Positions 29,949 through 38,663 of a stretch of 64,000 nucleotides of DNA are shown in pieces. The stretch covers positions 4,650,001 through 4,714,000 of the forward strand of contig NZ_CP108100.1 of NCBI RefSeq assembly GCF_036195045.1, read 5' to 3'. Positions within the stretch are counted from its first letter, which is position 1, and each line of letters begins with the position of its first letter. A model generated the notes under the pieces. The model was not told where the DNA came from. It saw only the letters and a list, made by a program, of their open reading frames with translations, and made no database searches. Source of the DNA: Streptomyces sp. NBC_00236. GTDB taxonomy: Bacteria; Actinomycetota; Actinomycetes; Streptomycetales; Streptomycetaceae. The translations under genes were made by a program, and so were the position numbers.

Positions 29949-31019
29949 GTGGGGATCGAGAGCGACCAGCTGGTCTACGACTACTTGAGCCGGGTCGGCG
30001 ACCTGGCACAGCAGCAACAGCTGTCCTCGGGCACCCGGATGAGACTCGTGTCGGAGTTGCGGGGCGAGATCGACCGGCAGCGGGTGGCGCAGGCCGCGGA
30101 CACCCCGGGGGCGGTGCGCCGCATCATCGGGAAGCTCGGCACCCCCGACGAACTGGTCGCGGCGGCGGCCTCGTCGGGCGACGGGACGCCGTTGCTGCCG
30201 CAGGAGCCGGACACGGGCGGCGCGCCGCCGGCGGGGATCCCGCGCCCGCGCCGGGGGAAGCTCCGGAAAGACAGTTCGCGCAAGGGCGCGTCGGAAGCGC
30301 GGGAAGCCGCTTCGGGGCCGCCGCCCCGCCCGGCGCCGTCCCCGCCGCACCGGGCGGGGTCGGACGAACTCGGCCCGTCGGGGGACGACGCGGACTGGTG
30401 GAGCGTGGCCCCGGGCCGGTTCGGTGACGTCGGTGAGTTCGGCGCGGGGACCGATGTGCCGGGCTTCCGGGGCGGGGTGGAGATCCCGGCGGTGCTGAGG
30501 CCGCCGGTGGCGGCGGAGGACGGCGACGGCGACGAGGACGACGAGGAGTACGCGGAGGACGACGAGTTCGAGGCGGAGGCGGAGGCGGAGGCCGAGGCGC
30601 CGCGCCGGAGGCGGTTGCCGCGGCTGCGCCGCGCGCGTGACCGCGACGCCGCCGCGCGCCGCGGCTTCTCGCACCCCCTGCTCCTGCTGGCCGCCGCGCT
30701 GCTGGTGGCCGGTGCGGTGATGGACACCCCGCAGGCCCTGCTGGCCCTCGCAGGCGGCTGGCTGCTCGCGTACGGTTCCCGCACGCTGTCGCGCACGGAG
30801 GCGAAGTGGGCGGTGATGGGGCTGCCCGGGATCGTCGCGGTGGGCGCCCTGGTCTGGCTGTGGGGCCGGATGGACGGGCGGTGGGGCGCACCCATCGCGG
30901 AGGGGCAGATGGGCCCCGCGATCGGCGCTACGTGGCCGTGGGTGGTGCGGGGTGCGGCCGTTGCCTCCGCGCTCTACCTGGTGTGGCGGGCACGGGGCCC
31001 TCGGCCGGGCGGGCGGTGA
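29949..31019 (+). CDS. membrane protein with HAAS-like N-terminal domain
   Basis: The 356-residue protein has an N-terminal helical domain (DYLSRVGDLAQQQQLSSGTRMRLVSELRGEI) similar to the HAAS/DUF1700 type. A disordered Pro/Gly/acidic region follows, including a long Glu-Ala run at about 200-215, then a basic stretch RRRRLPRLRRARDRD and four or so C-terminal membrane helices. HAAS domains often pair with PadR regulators, but none is adjacent. The GTG at 29949 follows a GAGGGGA ribosome site. Its stop codon lies inside the end of repeat copy B. Function unknown. Confidence 0.8.
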   Translation: MGIESDQLVYDYLSRVGDLAQQQQLSSGTRMRLVSELRGEIDRQRVAQAADTPGAVRRIIGKLGTPDELVAAAASSGDGTPLLPQEPDTGGAPPAGIPRPRRGKLRKDSSRKGASEAREAASGPPPRPAPSPPHRAGSDELGPSGDDADWWSVAPGRFGDVGEFGAGTDVPGFRGGVEIPAVLRPPVAAEDGDGDEDDEEYAEDDEFEAEAEAEAEAPRRRRLPRLRRARDRDAAARRGFSHPLLLLAAALLVAGAVMDTPQALLALAGGWLLAYGSRTLSRTEAKWAVMGLPGIVAVGALVWLWGRMDGRWGAPIAEGQMGPAIGATWPWVVRGAAVASALYLVWRARGPRPGGR

Positions 31020-31425
31020 GGTTGCGGCGGTCCGGGGTGCGCCCCTGTGCGGTGGGTGGGGTGGGGTCCCTCCGGGGAGACTCCTCAAAAATGGCGTGTG
31101 CACCCCGGTACGCAAACGACCCGGGTCGTACGCCATTTTCTGCGGGGACTCCCCTGCACGCCCCCACCCGGTCTCGACCGCGTCTGCACGCCGGTGGGAC
31201 TGCTGTCGCAGACGCGGGACGGCCGGTCCGGGGCCGTGCAGGGGAGTCCCCGCAGGACGACGAACAAATACCGGGGTCCGCTGCGTGGGACTGGAAACGT
31301 TCGTCGTTTGAGGAGACGCCCCGGAGGGGCAGCGGACCCCACCCGGGGGTCAAGGCGCACCCCGCGGGGCACCCGCACAACTCAAGCCCGTCCGGCGCTT
31401 GAGGACGGAACCCCGAGCCCCGGAC
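31011..31425. repeat. multi-hairpin dispersed repeat, copy B (inverted)
   Basis: This is the same element as copy A in opposite orientation, 415 bp, lying between two convergent genes. The 21-bp H2 stem is 31140-31160 with 31235-31255, identical in sequence to the other copies. The inner stem CCGCGTCTGC with GCAGACGCGG is fully paired here. Its left end includes the last codons and stop of the preceding gene; copy A shares those bases (accgcccg-like) as well. Confidence 0.92.
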
Positions 31426-31437
31426 CGGCGGCAACGG

Positions 31438-32415
31438 CTAGCCGGCCAGCTTCGTCTGGAACTCGTCGAGGATCTGGCCCGCCGCCGTGTAGCCGATGCC
31501 GGCGATCCACAGGCGGTCGTCGACCTTGAAGACCTTGCCGTTCTTCGAGGCGGTCAGGCCCTTCCACAGGCCGCTCTTCATCGTCTTCGTCGCCCCCGCC
31601 TTGTCCGGGTCGCCGTACGTGGACGTGAAGACGACGTCCGCGTCCGCGAGGTCGATCTTCTCGGGGGAGACGTCGTAGGAGAAGCCGTCCTTGGCCTTGT
31701 CCGTGATGGCGGGCCGGCCCATGCCGAGGTCGGCGAGGAACGAGCCGATGTAGTTCTGCTTGCCGTAGATGCGGATGTCGGCGCCCTCGACGAAGCGCAC
31801 GAAGTTGACGTCCGTGGCCGCCGCCTTCTCCTTGCCGCCGATCGCCGCGGTCACCTTCGCGACATGGGCGTCGTACGCAGCGACGATCTTCTTCGCCTCG
31901 GGCTGCTTGCCGAGCGCCTCGGCGTGGACCTGGAAGTTCTCCTTCCAGGCGGTGCCGGTGGACTCCGTCATCACGGTCGGGGCGATGGCGCTGAGCTGCT
32001 CGTAGCGGTCGCCGTCACGGACCTTGCTGGTGAGGATCAGGTCCGGCTTCAGGGAGGCGACGGTCTCCATGTTGGGGTTGGCGATCTCGCCGACCTCCGT
32101 GAGCTTCTTCGTCTTCTCCGCCGGCAGGTAGGCGGGGAAGCCGTCCTCCGTGGCGGAGTGCGTCGCGCCGACGGGCTGCACGCCCAGGGTGAGTGCGGAG
32201 TCCAGCTCGCCGGTGTCGAGGACCACGACGCGCTTGGGCGTCACGGGGACCTTCACGTCGCCCATGGCCGTCTTGACGGTGTGGGTCGCGGCGGCGTCGG
32301 CCCTGTCGCCGCCGCCGGAGTCCGAGTCGGACGAACCGCAGGCGGTGAGCGCGAGCGCGCCGGTCAGGGCGAGGGCGCCGAGGGTGATTCCGCGGCGGCG
32401 GAGGGCGGAGGACAT
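31438..32415 (-). CDS. Fe(III)-siderophore ABC transporter, substrate-binding lipoprotein
   Basis: The 325-residue protein has a lipobox LTAC with Cys26 as the lipid anchor. The mature part has the type III binding-protein features: PKRVVVLDTGELDSALTLGV, SLKPDLILTS and a C-terminal WIAGIGYTAAGQILDEF. It captures an iron chelate outside the membrane. The ATG at 32415 has a GAAAGG ribosome site. It is the last of four genes in an operon with an ATPase and two permeases controlled by an iron box. The exact siderophore is unknown. Confidence 0.93.
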   Translation of the reverse strand: MSSALRRRGITLGALALTGALALTACGSSDSDSGGGDRADAAATHTVKTAMGDVKVPVTPKRVVVLDTGELDSALTLGVQPVGATHSATEDGFPAYLPAEKTKKLTEVGEIANPNMETVASLKPDLILTSKVRDGDRYEQLSAIAPTVMTESTGTAWKENFQVHAEALGKQPEAKKIVAAYDAHVAKVTAAIGGKEKAAATDVNFVRFVEGADIRIYGKQNYIGSFLADLGMGRPAITDKAKDGFSYDVSPEKIDLADADVVFTSTYGDPDKAGATKTMKSGLWKGLTASKNGKVFKVDDRLWIAGIGYTAAGQILDEFQTKLAG

Positions 32416-32444
32416 GCGATGCCTTTCGTGGGTGGGGTGCGGCG

Positions 32445-33269
32445 TCAGGAGGAAGGCGTGGGCTGCCAGGGCGCGCCGGGTACGACGAGCGGGGAGCCCG
32501 TCACCGGGTCCGGGACGATCACGGCTTCGAGGCCGAAGACCTCGCGTACGAGTTCGGCGGTGACGACGTCCCGCGGGTGGCCCTCGGCGACGATCCGGCC
32601 TGCCTTCATGGCGACCAGGTGGTCGGCGTAGCGGGCGGCCTGGTTGAGGTCGTGCAGGACGGTGACCACGGTCCGGCCGCGGGTCCCGTCGGCGGCGGGG
32701 GCGGCGAGCCGGCGGACCAGGTCGAGGACCTCCACCTGGTGGGCGATGTCGAGGTAGGTGGTCGGCTCGTCGAGGAGCAGCAGGTCCGTGTCCTGGGCGA
32801 GGGCCATCGCGATCCAGACGCGCTGGCGCTGTCCGCCGGAGAGTTCGTCCACGGACCGGGAGCCGAGTGCGGTGATGTCGGTACGTTCCATGGCCTCGGT
32901 CACCGCCCTTTCGTCCTCCTGGGACCACTGCTGCCACCAGTGCTGGTGGGGCTGGCGGCCGCGGGCGACGAGGTCGGAGACGGTGATCGCCTCGGGGGCC
33001 ACGGGGGTCTGCGGGAGCAGCCCGATCGACTGGGCGATCTTCTTCGTGGGGATCTTCGACAGCTCGGTGCCGTCCAGGAGCACTGCCCCGCCGCGCGGCT
33101 TGAGGAGCCGGCCGAGCGCGCGCAGCGTCGTCGACTTGCCGCAGGCGTTCGGCCCGACGATGACGGTGACCTTGCCGTCGGGGACGGCGAGGTCGAGTTC
33201 GTGGACGACGGTGCGGTCCTCGTACGCGAGGGTCAGCTCGCGCACCGTGAGTCGGCTGGTCGTGGTCAT
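32445..33269 (-). CDS. Fe(III)-siderophore ABC transporter, ATPase
   Basis: The 274-residue FepC-type ATPase has Walker A GPNACGKS, signature [15 protein letters not shown], Walker [13 protein letters not shown] and the H-loop LHDLN. Its ATG overlaps the stop of the upstream permease gene by four bases (ATGA), showing translational coupling. Confidence 0.94.
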   Translation of the reverse strand: MTTTSRLTVRELTLAYEDRTVVHELDLAVPDGKVTVIVGPNACGKSTTLRALGRLLKPRGGAVLLDGTELSKIPTKKIAQSIGLLPQTPVAPEAITVSDLVARGRQPHQHWWQQWSQEDERAVTEAMERTDITALGSRSVDELSGGQRQRVWIAMALAQDTDLLLLDEPTTYLDIAHQVEVLDLVRRLAAPAADGTRGRTVVTVLHDLNQAARYADHLVAMKAGRIVAEGHPRDVVTAELVREVFGLEAVIVPDPVTGSPLVVPGAPWQPTPSS

Positions 33270-34336
33270 GCGTTGCCTCCCGAGCGGCCACCGTGACCGC
33301 GGATGATCAGCCAGATCAGATACGGGGCGCCGACCGCCGCCGTCAGGACGCCCACCGGGAGTTCGGTGGGGGAGAACAGCCTGCGGGCCAGCAGGTCCGC
33401 GAAGACGACGATCACCGCGCCGAGCAGCGCCGAGCAGAGCAGCGGGATCTGTGCGGTGCGGGTCATGCGGCGGGCGATCTGCGGGGCGAGCAGGGCGACG
33501 AAGTCGACCGGTCCGGCCGTTCCCGTGGCCACGGAGGCCAGGATCACGCCGAGGGCGACGAGTCCCAGACGTACCCGCCCCAGCCGGACCCCGAGGGCGG
33601 TCGCCGTGTCGTCGTCCATGGACACGGACCGCTGGGCGCGGGCGGCCCACAGGACGGCGGGCAGCAGGACGAGGAGGGTCCAGCCGATGGGTGCGGCCTC
33701 GTCGTAGCCGCGGCCGTTGAGCGATCCGGTCATCCAGATCTGGGCCTGCTGGGCGACGAGGTAGTCGCCCTTGGTCAGGAACAGGGTGGTGACCGAGCGC
33801 AGCGCGATCGCGAAACCGATGCCGATGAGGACGAAGCGGGTGGCGTGCAGCCCGCCGCGCCACGCGAAGGCGTAGACGAGCGCCGCGGCCGCGACTCCGC
33901 CGATCACCGACAGGTACGGCAGGACGGTGTACGAGGTGATGCCGAACGTCATCGCGCCGACCGTGAGCGCGCTCGCGCCCTGGCTGATGCCGATGATGTC
34001 GGGGCTGGCGAGGGGGTTGCGGGCCACGGTCTGGATCAGCGCGCCGGCGATGCCGAAGGCGAGGCCGACGAGGAGCCCGACGACCATGCGGGGCAGCCGC
34101 AGCGTGCCGACGACGAGCTCGTCGGGGGAGGGCCGGCCCAGGATCACGTTCAGGACTTCGGACGGTGCGACGAAGCTCTCGCCGACGCAGAGGTACGCGA
34201 CGCAGACGACGGCCAGCAGGACGACGAGCGACGCGGCGACGACGGTGGCCCGCCGGTGCAGCAGGAACCGCCCGCGGGTCCCGATCCGTACGAGGCTGTA
34301 TCCGGCGGGCCGCACCGCGGCCGTGGTGGCGCTCAT
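33266..34336 (-). CDS. Fe(III)-siderophore ABC transporter, permease (FepG type)
   Basis: The 356-residue FecCD-family permease has about nine to ten membrane helices and the family segment [23 protein letters not shown], then [16 protein letters not shown] and an EAA-like loop near [15 protein letters not shown]. It is the second permease of the operon; its ATG lies in the stop of the first. Confidence 0.94.
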   Translation of the reverse strand: MSATTAAVRPAGYSLVRIGTRGRFLLHRRATVVAASLVVLLAVVCVAYLCVGESFVAPSEVLNVILGRPSPDELVVGTLRLPRMVVGLLVGLAFGIAGALIQTVARNPLASPDIIGISQGASALTVGAMTFGITSYTVLPYLSVIGGVAAAALVYAFAWRGGLHATRFVLIGIGFAIALRSVTTLFLTKGDYLVAQQAQIWMTGSLNGRGYDEAAPIGWTLLVLLPAVLWAARAQRSVSMDDDTATALGVRLGRVRLGLVALGVILASVATGTAGPVDFVALLAPQIARRMTRTAQIPLLCSALLGAVIVVFADLLARRLFSPTELPVGVLTAAVGAPYLIWLIIRGHGGRSGGNA

Positions 34337-35343
34337 GCGGGCACCGCCTTCCGGCGCACCAGCGTGACCAGGAACGGAACCCCGATCAGGGCCGTCATGA
34401 CCCCGGCGGGCACCTCGCTCGGCGGGAAGACGATCCGGCCGATCACATCGGAGACGAGCAGCATCACGGGTCCGATCAGGGCGGCCATCGGGAGCACCCA
34501 GCGGTGGTCGCTGCCGACGATCGCCCGGGCGATGTGGGGAACGGCGAGGCCGATGAACGCGATCGGGCCGGCCGCGGCGACGCCGGCGCCGGTCAGCACG
34601 GTGGCACCGATGCCGCCGACGATGCGTACGGTCGCGATCTTCTGCCCGAGGCCCTTCGCCATGTCCTCGCCGAGCGCGAGGGCGTCGAGGCCGCGGGCGA
34701 CGCAGAGCACGAGCACGGTGCCGAGCAGCAGGAACGGCCAGATCTGCTGGGCCACGTCGGCCTCGCGTCCGGCGATCGAGCCGACCTGCCAGAACCGGAA
34801 CTCGTCCAGCGCGGACGCCTTCGTGGTCAGCACGGCCATGGTGACGGACACCAGCAGCGCGTTGATCGCCGCGCCGCCGAGCGCGAGCTTCACCGGGGTG
34901 GCGCCGCCGCGCCCGCTGGAGGCGATGGCGTACACGGCGACGGATGCGACGGCCGCCCCCGCGAAGGCGAACCAGACGTATCCGGTGAGCGTGTGGATTC
35001 CCGCGTACGCGATGGCCAGCACGACGCCGACCGAGGCGCCCTGGCTGATGCCGAGGATGCCGGGGTCGGCGATGGGGTTGCGGGTGATGCCCTGGAGCAC
35101 CGTGCCGGCGAGGGCGAGCGAGGCGCCGACCATCAGACCGATCAGGGTGCGGGGCACCCGCATGTTCCGGATGACCTCGGCGGCGTCGGAGTGCCCGCCG
35201 TGGAGCAGGACGTCGAACACCTCCGACGGGGGTATGGAGCGTGCCCCGACGGCGAGGCTGAGCAGCACCGCGATCAGCAGCGCCACAACGGCCGCCGCCG
35301 TCGCGAGAGCGCGTCTGGAGCGGCGTGGTGCGGCGGTTGGCAT
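34333..35343 (-). CDS. Fe(III)-siderophore ABC transporter, permease (FepD type)
   Basis: The 336-residue FecCD-family permease has [23 protein letters not shown] and [16 protein letters not shown]. It is first in the operon. [11 protein letters not shown] at 35343 is taken as the start because the longer frame runs through the iron box. Both permeases share the same core motif, so they probably form a heterodimer. Confidence 0.93.
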   Translation of the reverse strand: MPTAAPRRSRRALATAAAVVALLIAVLLSLAVGARSIPPSEVFDVLLHGGHSDAAEVIRNMRVPRTLIGLMVGASLALAGTVLQGITRNPIADPGILGISQGASVGVVLAIAYAGIHTLTGYVWFAFAGAAVASVAVYAIASSGRGGATPVKLALGGAAINALLVSVTMAVLTTKASALDEFRFWQVGSIAGREADVAQQIWPFLLLGTVLVLCVARGLDALALGEDMAKGLGQKIATVRIVGGIGATVLTGAGVAAAGPIAFIGLAVPHIARAIVGSDHRWVLPMAALIGPVMLLVSDVIGRIVFPPSEVPAGVMTALIGVPFLVTLVRRKAVPA

Positions 35344-35389
35344 CGAACCCCATAGACAGGCGAGACAAGCGAGACAAAGCCAAGCAAAG

Positions 35390-35408
35390 TAAGGCTTGGC
35401 TAAGTCTA
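35390..35408. promoter_or_regulatory. iron box (DmdR/IdeR type)
   Basis: TAAGGCTTGGCTAAGTCTA matches 14 of 19 positions of the actinobacterial consensus TWAGGTWAGSCTWACCTWA, 47 bases upstream of the siderophore permease start. Repression by iron-loaded DmdR is expected. Confidence 0.65.
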
Positions 35409-35475
35409 AGCGTCGCCTGTCCGGGGTTCTCCGGCGGTGTACCGGCTCTGCCGGGGGCTCGGCACAATGGACCAC

Positions 35476-36099
35476 ATGGCTTCCCACACGCTGACGGTCG
35501 GCTTCGACCTGGACATGACGCTCATCGACTCACGGCCCGGCATCAAGGCCGCCTTCCTGGCGTTCTCCGCCGAGACGGGGACGTTCATAGACGCCGATCT
35601 GGCGGTGAGCCGCCTCGGTCCGCCGCTGGAGCAGGAGATAGCGCACTGGTTCCCGGCCGACGAAGTGGCCGCGATGGCTGACCGCTACCGTGAGATCTAT
35701 CCCACGCACGCGATCCGCCCGACGCTCGCGATGCCCGGGGCGCGGGAGTCGATCGACGCGATCCGCGCACTCGGCGGCCGCACGATGGTCGTCACCGCGA
35801 AGTACGAACCGAACGCGAAGCTCCACCTGACCCACCTCGGCATCGAACCCGACGTGATCGTGGGCGGCCTGTGGGCCGAGGCGAAGGCGGAGGCACTGCG
35901 CGAGCACGGAGCGGGCGTCTACGTGGGCGACCACACGGGCGACGTACGCGGCGCGCAGGCGGCGAACGCGGTCTCGGTGGGCGTGACGACGGGGCCGTGC
36001 GACGAGGCGGAACTCCGCGCGGCGGGCGCGGACGTCGTTCTCACGTCGCTGACGGAGTTCCCGGCGTGGCTGGCGGCGTACACGGCGTCACAGGGCTGA
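35476..36099 (+). CDS. HAD-family hydrolase (phosphoglycolate-phosphatase-like)
   Basis: The 207-residue protein has the nucleophile motif FDLDMTLIDS, then VVTAKYEPNAK and the end motif VYVGDHTGDVRGAQAANA that carries the metal-binding Asp. The cap region is small and helical. The ATG at 35476 is 7 bases after CACAAT, the leaderless spacing. ATG 35467 would lie inside that promoter element. The substrate is unknown. Its 3' end overlaps the convergent MerR gene by 12 bases. Confidence 0.88.
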   Translation: MASHTLTVGFDLDMTLIDSRPGIKAAFLAFSAETGTFIDADLAVSRLGPPLEQEIAHWFPADEVAAMADRYREIYPTHAIRPTLAMPGARESIDAIRALGGRTMVVTAKYEPNAKLHLTHLGIEPDVIVGGLWAEAKAEALREHGAGVYVGDHTGDVRGAQAANAVSVGVTTGPCDEAELRAAGADVVLTSLTEFPAWLAAYTASQG

Positions 36100-36513
36100 C
36101 GCGCCGGCGGCGAGCGCCGGTGGGGCGACCTCGCCGATGGCCCGTTTGAAGTCGGGGCAGTCGACGATCGGTTCGTGGTCGCAGACGGCCGCGTGGCGAA
36201 GGCTGTCACGCAGACGTGTGAGACGGCCGACCTGCTCGTCGAGGTCACGGGCCCGGGCGGCCATGCGCGTACGCAGGTCCGGATCCGACGGCTGTGCCAC
36301 CAGGAACCGTCCGATCTCGGCGACCGAGAGCCCGGCGCCGCGCGCGCACGTGATCAGGGCGAGGCGCGCCAGCACATCCGGGTGATACGTACGCCGTAGC
36401 CCGTTGCGGCCCGCGGGAGCGATGAGGCCTTTCCGCTCGTAGAACCTCAGCGCCGAGGGTGCCAGTCCGGAGCACCGCGCGACGTCGGCGATGTCCAGCA
36501 ACTGTTCCGCCAT
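36088..36513 (-). CDS. MerR-family transcriptional regulator
   Basis: The 141-residue protein starts MAEQLLDIADVARCSGLAPSALRFYERKGL, the MerR helix-turn-helix plus wing. A dimer coiled coil (RTRMAARARDLDEQVGRLTRLRDSL) and a tail with Cys residues in AAVCDHEPIVDCPDF follow. The tail cysteines could sense metal or redox state, but the order does not match a known MerR metal loop. The ribosome site GGGGG is good. It shares a palindromic operator with the divergent metallo-hydrolase, the likely target. Confidence 0.9.
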   Translation of the reverse strand: MAEQLLDIADVARCSGLAPSALRFYERKGLIAPAGRNGLRRTYHPDVLARLALITCARGAGLSVAEIGRFLVAQPSDPDLRTRMAARARDLDEQVGRLTRLRDSLRHAAVCDHEPIVDCPDFKRAIGEVAPPALAAGASAL

Positions 36514-36526
36514 GAAAAGCCCCCTT

Positions 36527-36548
36527 GACTTGAATCGCGGTTCAAGTC
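36527..36548. promoter_or_regulatory. MerR operator within a 19-bp-spaced promoter
   Basis: Arms GACTTGAA and TTCAAGTC flank 6 bases. For the plus-strand gene, TTGACT (36525-36530) and CAGCCT (36550-36555) give a 19-bp spacer, which is the MerR-type distorted promoter. Transcription would begin at about the ATG at 36563. Confidence 0.7.
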
Positions 36549-36562
36549 GCAGCCTAGTCGGC

Positions 36563-37387
36563 ATGAAGATTCATCACCTGAACTGTGGATCCGTCCGGAC
36601 GATCGAGCCCACCTACGCCGCACTGCGGCCCGCTCCCGCCGTGAACCACTGTCTGCTGATCGAGACCCCTGCCGACGGCCTGGTCCTGGTCGAGACCGGA
36701 CTCGGGCTCGGTGATGTCCGCGATCCGGCAGGCACGCTCGGCACGGAGTGGGTCGAGATGGCCGGTCCCGCGCTGGACGAGGAGGAGACGGCCCTGCGGC
36801 AGGTCGCCCGGCTGGGATACGCGCCGTCCGACGTGCGCCACATCCTCCTCACGCACCTGGACGTGGACCACAGCGGCGGCCTGCCCGACTTCCCCGATGC
36901 CCAGGTCCACGTACTCGCGTCCGAACTCGACGCGGCACGCTCCGAGGCGCCCAGCTTCCGCTACCGGCCTGCCCACTGGTCGCACGAGCCCCAGTGGATC
37001 ACCTACGGCACCGAGTCCGACGAGCAGTGGTTCGGGTTCACCGCGCTGCGGCCGAAGGGGCTGGGGCCGGAGTTCAGGCTCGTGCCGCTCGGCGGTCACA
37101 CCGCCGGCCACACGGGGATCGCCGTACAGGACGGCGACCGGTGGCTCCTTCATTGCGGCGACGCCTACTACTACCACCGTGAGGTCGGCCCGCTCAAGGA
37201 AACCCATCCGTTGCTCGACTTCGTCCAGACCACCTCACAGGTCCACCGCGAGCTGCGCCTGGGAACCCGGGCACGGCTACGCGAACTGCTCCGCGACCAC
37301 GGGGGCCGGGTCGAGATCTTCTCCGCGCACGATCCGTGGGAACTGGCCCGCTACACGGGCGGAGCGGGAGAGGGGGCGGCGGGCTGA
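36563..37387 (+). CDS. metallo-beta-lactamase-fold hydrolase
   Basis: The 274-residue protein has the metal motif H-x-D-x-D-H at 98-103 (HLDVDH), then a later GGHTAGHTG and HCGDAYYY, and the C-terminal FSAHDPWE. The overall form matches lactonase-like or N-acyl-homoserine-lactonase-like family members, but the substrate is not known. The start MKIHHLNCGSV is leaderless by promoter position. Its divergent MerR regulator probably induces it in response to a small toxic compound. Confidence 0.88.
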   Translation: MKIHHLNCGSVRTIEPTYAALRPAPAVNHCLLIETPADGLVLVETGLGLGDVRDPAGTLGTEWVEMAGPALDEEETALRQVARLGYAPSDVRHILLTHLDVDHSGGLPDFPDAQVHVLASELDAARSEAPSFRYRPAHWSHEPQWITYGTESDEQWFGFTALRPKGLGPEFRLVPLGGHTAGHTGIAVQDGDRWLLHCGDAYYYHREVGPLKETHPLLDFVQTTSQVHRELRLGTRARLRELLRDHGGRVEIFSAHDPWELARYTGGAGEGAAG

Positions 37388-37397
37388 GACGCGGCCC

Positions 37398-37622
37398 CTA
37401 CCGCTGCGCCGAGCCCGCCCGCGCCGAACGGACCACGCCCGCCGCGGCGATCAGGAAGCCGACACCCATCAGCATGCACAGGGACCAGAAGACGGATGGC
37501 AACGGGTCGGTGCCGAGGAAGAGCGGGGCCATGGTGGCGAGGGTCGACAGGGCGCCGAGGACGAAGACGATCGCGCCGATGCGGACCAGACGGTCGCCTG
37601 CGCCGGAAGTGGGAGTACTCAC
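37398..37622 (-). CDS. small two-helix membrane protein
   Basis: The 74-residue protein has two strongly hydrophobic helices (LVRIGAIVFVLGALSTLATMAPLFL and VFWSLCMLMGVGFLIAAAGVV). The GTG at 37622 lies 6 bases after TACCCT, so it is probably leaderless. No family recognised. It is convergent with the metallo-hydrolase gene, 10 bases away. Confidence 0.7.
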   Translation of the reverse strand: MSTPTSGAGDRLVRIGAIVFVLGALSTLATMAPLFLGTDPLPSVFWSLCMLMGVGFLIAAAGVVRSARAGSAQR

Positions 37623-37813
37623 CCCGTCAGGGTAGTTCCCGGCGGCGTCGGGCCGCTCCCGGGCGGGGCAGGTGCCGTTTCCGGACAGAGTCCGGATGAC
37701 CAGGCTTGACGAGGGGTACTTCACCTGTGGAGGCTTCTGCCAGCAGGGGAAGCACGACCACAGGACGGCCTGACCTGCTGAGGGCTTTGTTCCGGCATAC
37801 GGGTTGAGATGGG

Positions 37814-38206
37814 GTGCGTGCTTTGCCGACTGGCAAGGTCAAATGGTTCAACAGCGAGAAGGGCTTCGGCTTCCTCTCCCGCGACGACGGCAGCGATGTC
37901 TTCGTGCACTCCTCCGTGCTTCCCGACGGAGTCGACGCACTCAAGCCCGGCCAGCGCGTCGAGTTCGGCGTGGTCGCCGGACAACGTGGTGACCAGGCAC
38001 TTTCCGTGGCGATCCTCGACCCCACCCCGTCCGTCGCGGCTGCCCAGCGCCGCAAGCCGGACGAACTGGCGTCGATCGTGCAGGATCTGACGACGGTGCT
38101 GGAGAACATCACGCCGATGCTGGAGCGCGGCCGCTACCCCGACAAGGCGTCCGGCGCCAAGATCGCCGGCCTGCTGCGGGCGGTCGCGGACCAGCTCGAC
38201 GTTTAA
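37814..38206 (+). CDS. cold-shock-domain protein with C-terminal extension
   Basis: The 130-residue protein has a cold-shock domain with the RNA-binding motifs KGFGFLS and VFVHSS, followed by an unusual 60-residue helical C-terminal part ([34 protein letters not shown]). Classic CspA is about 67 residues and has no such part. The GTG at 37814 has no strong ribosome site. The stop codon is TAA formed jointly by host DNA and the end of the IS element. Without the insertion the stop would be TAG (GTT TAG), so the protein is unaltered. Confidence 0.9.
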   Translation: MRALPTGKVKWFNSEKGFGFLSRDDGSDVFVHSSVLPDGVDALKPGQRVEFGVVAGQRGDQALSVAILDPTPSVAAAQRRKPDELASIVQDLTTVLENITPMLERGRYPDKASGAKIAGLLRAVADQLDV

Positions 38207-38350
38207 AGAGCGTTTTGTCCCGGCAGGGCTGTTTGATATCTCGGGTGGCAGGGCGACTTCAGACAGTCGTGCGTGACGATCGGGTCGTGCGCGCCCGTAC
38301 TCTGCAGCTGCGTGCGGGATCGCCCGTAGGGGCAAGGAGGGGGGCAGGGA

Positions 38351-38662
38351 ATGGACAGCGTCGGAACAGCGCGGCTGCTGATCAGCAATGGAGGTGAGTC
38401 CGCGCTGGAGTTGACCGTGGAACCCTGGGCAGAGACGCACCAGATGCTCCCGAAGCAGACGTGGGTCGTTGTCACCCACTCGCCTGCAGCGGATGGCTCA
38501 TGGTCCGGAACTCTGCGGGAGGACGAACCATTCCAGGTCGACTATCGGCCCGAGTCGATCACGGTGTGGGTCAACGGAAACTGCTTCCACCTCAGTGACA
38601 CGGACGCGAACGTGATCGACTCGGCCGACTGGCACTGCCCTGCTCAGGGCGCTTTCTCCTGA
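38351..38662 (+). CDS. passenger protein of the IS element, unknown
   Basis: The 103-residue protein begins MDSVGTARLLISNGGESALE and contains LTVEPWAETHQMLPKQTWVV and ITVWVNGNCFHL. It is rich in beta-forming residues and Trp, with two cysteines near the end. A strong AAGGAGG ribosome site (38334-38340) shows that it is a genuine gene. It is not a transposase part and lies between the left inverted repeat and the convergent transposase, which ends 2 bases away. Function unknown; it may be cargo captured by the element. Confidence 0.7.
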   Translation: MDSVGTARLLISNGGESALELTVEPWAETHQMLPKQTWVVVTHSPAADGSWSGTLREDEPFQVDYRPESITVWVNGNCFHLSDTDANVIDSADWHCPAQGAFS

Positions 38663-38663
38663 T

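Noticed and set aside
27295..31140. CRISPR-like array made from the repeated GTTTCCAGTCCCACG and AAAATGGCG blocks
   Set aside because: The copies are kilobases apart, belong to one long repeat and have no spacer series or cas genes.
31438..33291. A 617-codon frame that would fuse the ABC ATPase region to the binding lipoprotein
   Set aside because: Its first half is a shadow of the ATPase gene; the lipobox needs the start at 32415.
33266..35467. A single large permease reading through both permease genes
   Set aside because: The N-terminal half is out of frame with the real permease; the true genes overlap by ATGA.
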